From: Nonomuraea purpurea
Lineage (GTDB): Bacteria > Actinomycetota > Actinomycetes > Streptosporangiales > Streptosporangiaceae
Reading direction: 5' to 3'
Length of the DNA: 64,000 nucleotides
NCBI RefSeq assembly: GCF_042650645.1
Contig: NZ_JBHSBI010000027.1
Span: forward strand, 95,216 to 159,215
The notes below the pieces were generated by a model. It did not search any database and was not told the DNA's origin. It saw only the letters and a program-made list of their open reading frames with translations. Shown one piece after another: positions 62,854 to 64,000 of this stretch. Numbering within the stretch: position 1 is the first letter of the stretch; the number at the start of each line of letters is the position of its first letter. The translations under genes and the position numbers were made by a program.

Positions 62854-64000
62854 ATGCCGCTCACCTGGAGAAACGGCAGGAAATTACCCATCGTCGCGGC
62901 GATCGCGACACTCTCCCTGACCCTGGCCATCTCGGCGGGCCCACCGGCCCAGGCCGCCGCGCCACCGGACATCTCGCTGGCCAACGTCAAGGCCCACCTG
63001 TCCCAGTTCCAGTCCATCGCCACCGCCAACGGCGGCAACAGGGCGCACGGCCGCCCCGGCTACCTGGCCTCGGCCAACTACGTCAAAGGGCAGCTCGACG
63101 CCGCCGGCTACAGCACGACGCTGCAGTCGTTCACCTACAACGGCGCCACCGGCTACAACGTCATAGCCGACTGGCCCGGCGGCGACCCGAACGACATCCT
63201 GATGACCGGCTCCCACCTCGACGGCGTCACCGCGGGCCCCGGCATCAACGACAACGGCTCCGGCAGCGCGGCCGTCCTGGAGACGGCCCTCGAAGTGGCC
63301 CGCCAGTCGCTCCAGCCGACCAAACACCTGCGCTTCGCCTGGTGGGGCGCGGAGGAGCAGGGGCTGCGCGGCTCGCAGTTCTACGTGAACAACCTGCCGG
63401 CCGCCGAACGCGCGAAGATCAAGGGGTACCTGAACTTCGACATGGTCGGCTCCCCGAACGCCGGCTACTTCGTCTACGACGGCGACAACTCCGACGGCAC
63501 CGGCTCGGGCCCGGGACCCGCCGGCTCCGCGGCCCTGGAGAAGACCATCCAGGACTACTTCACCTCGATCGGGGTCGCCACGCGGGGCACCGACTTCGAC
63601 GGCCGCTCCGACTACGGGCCGTTCATCGCGGTGGGCATCCCGGCGGGCGGCACGTTCACGGGCGCGGAAGGCATCAAGACCTCCGCGCAGGCCACGCTGT
63701 GGGGCGGCACCGCGGGCCAGGCGTTCGACTCCTGCTACCACCGCTCCTGCGACACGACGTCCAACATCAACGACACCGCGCTGAACAGGAACGCCGACGC
63801 GATCGCGTACACGGTGTGGACGACCGCGACCGCCGTTCCCCCGGCCGTGGTCTGGCAGGACACGTTCGAGTCGGCGAACGGCTGGACCGTCAACCCGGCC
63901 GGGACCGACACCGCCACCTCGGGTCAGTGGGAGCGCGGCGACCCCGAGGCCACCACGTCCTCGGGCGCCAAGCAGCTCGGCACCACGGTCAGCGGTTCGA
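62854..64000 (+). CDS. Secreted M28 aminopeptidase (SGAP-like), cut by window end
   Basis: Open from the ATG at 62854 (GGAGG seven bases upstream) to the window edge, at least 382 residues. Signal peptide ending near AQAAAPP. The mature part closely follows the Streptomyces griseus aminopeptidase: zinc ligands in TGSHLDGV, INDNGSGS, WWGAEEQGLRGS, GYLNFDMVGSPN and the last His in CYHRSCD, whose two Cys form a disulfide. After about residue 325 a second beta-rich domain begins (VVWQDTFESANGWTVNPAGT), probably a P-type or carbohydrate-binding module. A broad-specificity extracellular exopeptidase for nitrogen scavenging. Confidence 0.93.
   Translation, partial: MPLTWRNGRKLPIVAAIATLSLTLAISAGPPAQAAAPPDISLANVKAHLSQFQSIATANGGNRAHGRPGYLASANYVKGQLDAAGYSTTLQSFTYNGATGYNVIADWPGGDPNDILMTGSHLDGVTAGPGINDNGSGSAAVLETALEVARQSLQPTKHLRFAWWGAEEQGLRGSQFYVNNLPAAERAKIKGYLNFDMVGSPNAGYFVYDGDNSDGTGSGPGPAGSAALEKTIQDYFTSIGVATRGTDFDGRSDYGPFIAVGIPAGGTFTGAEGIKTSAQATLWGGTAGQAFDSCYHRSCDTTSNINDTALNRNADAIAYTVWTTATAVPPAVVWQDTFESANGWTVNPAGTDTATSGQWERGDPEATTSSGAKQLGTTVSGS

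Overview
The window is high-GC DNA (roughly 70% by eye) with compact operons, many GTG starts, ATGA/GTGA start-stop overlaps, and families typical of Actinomycetota: CarD, MshA, GlnR, SenX3/RegX3, MurT/GatD, HBHA-like, DUF2516, LmeA-like, WXG100, F420/PPOX. The gene set and style fit a filamentous actinomycete, most likely of the Streptosporangiales (Nonomuraea-like). That placement is inference from gene content only.

Left end (1-2715): the edge of what looks like an integrated or decayed mobile element. A divergent accessory module (small Cys protein and anti-sigma-type ATPase facing an ABM-domain protein and an XRE/TPR regulator) is controlled from an intergenic region with five AAGTAC/GTACTT repeats. 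It is followed by the C-terminal remnant of a tyrosine integrase and a tRNA-Thr(UGU) gene whose 3' end faces the remnant.

Core block A (2735-12299): rlmB, cysS, a PPOX protein, a DUF2637 protein, two GlsB/YeaQ membrane proteins, ispF and carD, then the phosphate-sensing genes regX3-senX3 divergent from phoU across a PHO-box-like region. Core block B (12445-19913): gpmA, YbjN, mshA, SDR, then BlaI/M56, XRE-HBHA and DUF2516. Blocks A and B resemble the order around Rv0474-Rv0491 and Rv3579c-Rv3583c of M. tuberculosis (from memory). Block C (19920-32214): SGNH lipoprotein, AlaX, a double-HTH GntR/TetR regulator divergent from an FAD monooxygenase, DUF2207, asparaginase, dtd, ygfZ, a Fur-family regulator, a tiny ORF with an extreme Shine-Dalgarno and a structured tail, DUF2470, nitrobindin, DsrE, an ArsR-SRPBCC fusion with tandem operators, and gatD-murT.

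Region 32274-41395 is an uncharacterised membrane-associated cluster: a HerA-type ATPase, a two-TM protein with what looks like a dead VirD4/TraG-like nucleotide site, three single-TM extracytoplasmic proteins and a protein with about eight TM segments. Next comes an ECF sigma/MGMT-Ada pair, then a sulfur operon (SseA, DUF1416, DUF4395-like) preceded by a short leader peptide, an ECF sigma/anti-sigma pair, lmeA-like, MoaD-like and glnR (compare Rv0814c-Rv0818). Directly after glnR is a 1172-residue protein joining a CRP-like sensor and winged helix to a STAND (NB-ARC) ATPase and TPRs.

The right end holds a truncated aldo/keto reductase, a FUSC protein, a PHP phosphoesterase, another ECF sigma/anti-sigma pair, and a compact type VII secretion-like locus (55219-61968). 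This locus has an EssC-like ATPase with ubiquitin-like and FHA domains, two WXG100-like helical proteins, a 52-residue membrane protein and a pseudokinase-TM protein that recalls EssB. The canonical EccB/D/E and MycP are absent. A bPH-like membrane protein and a secreted M28 aminopeptidase (cut by the window end) close the window. No rRNA, CRISPR array or intact transposase was seen.
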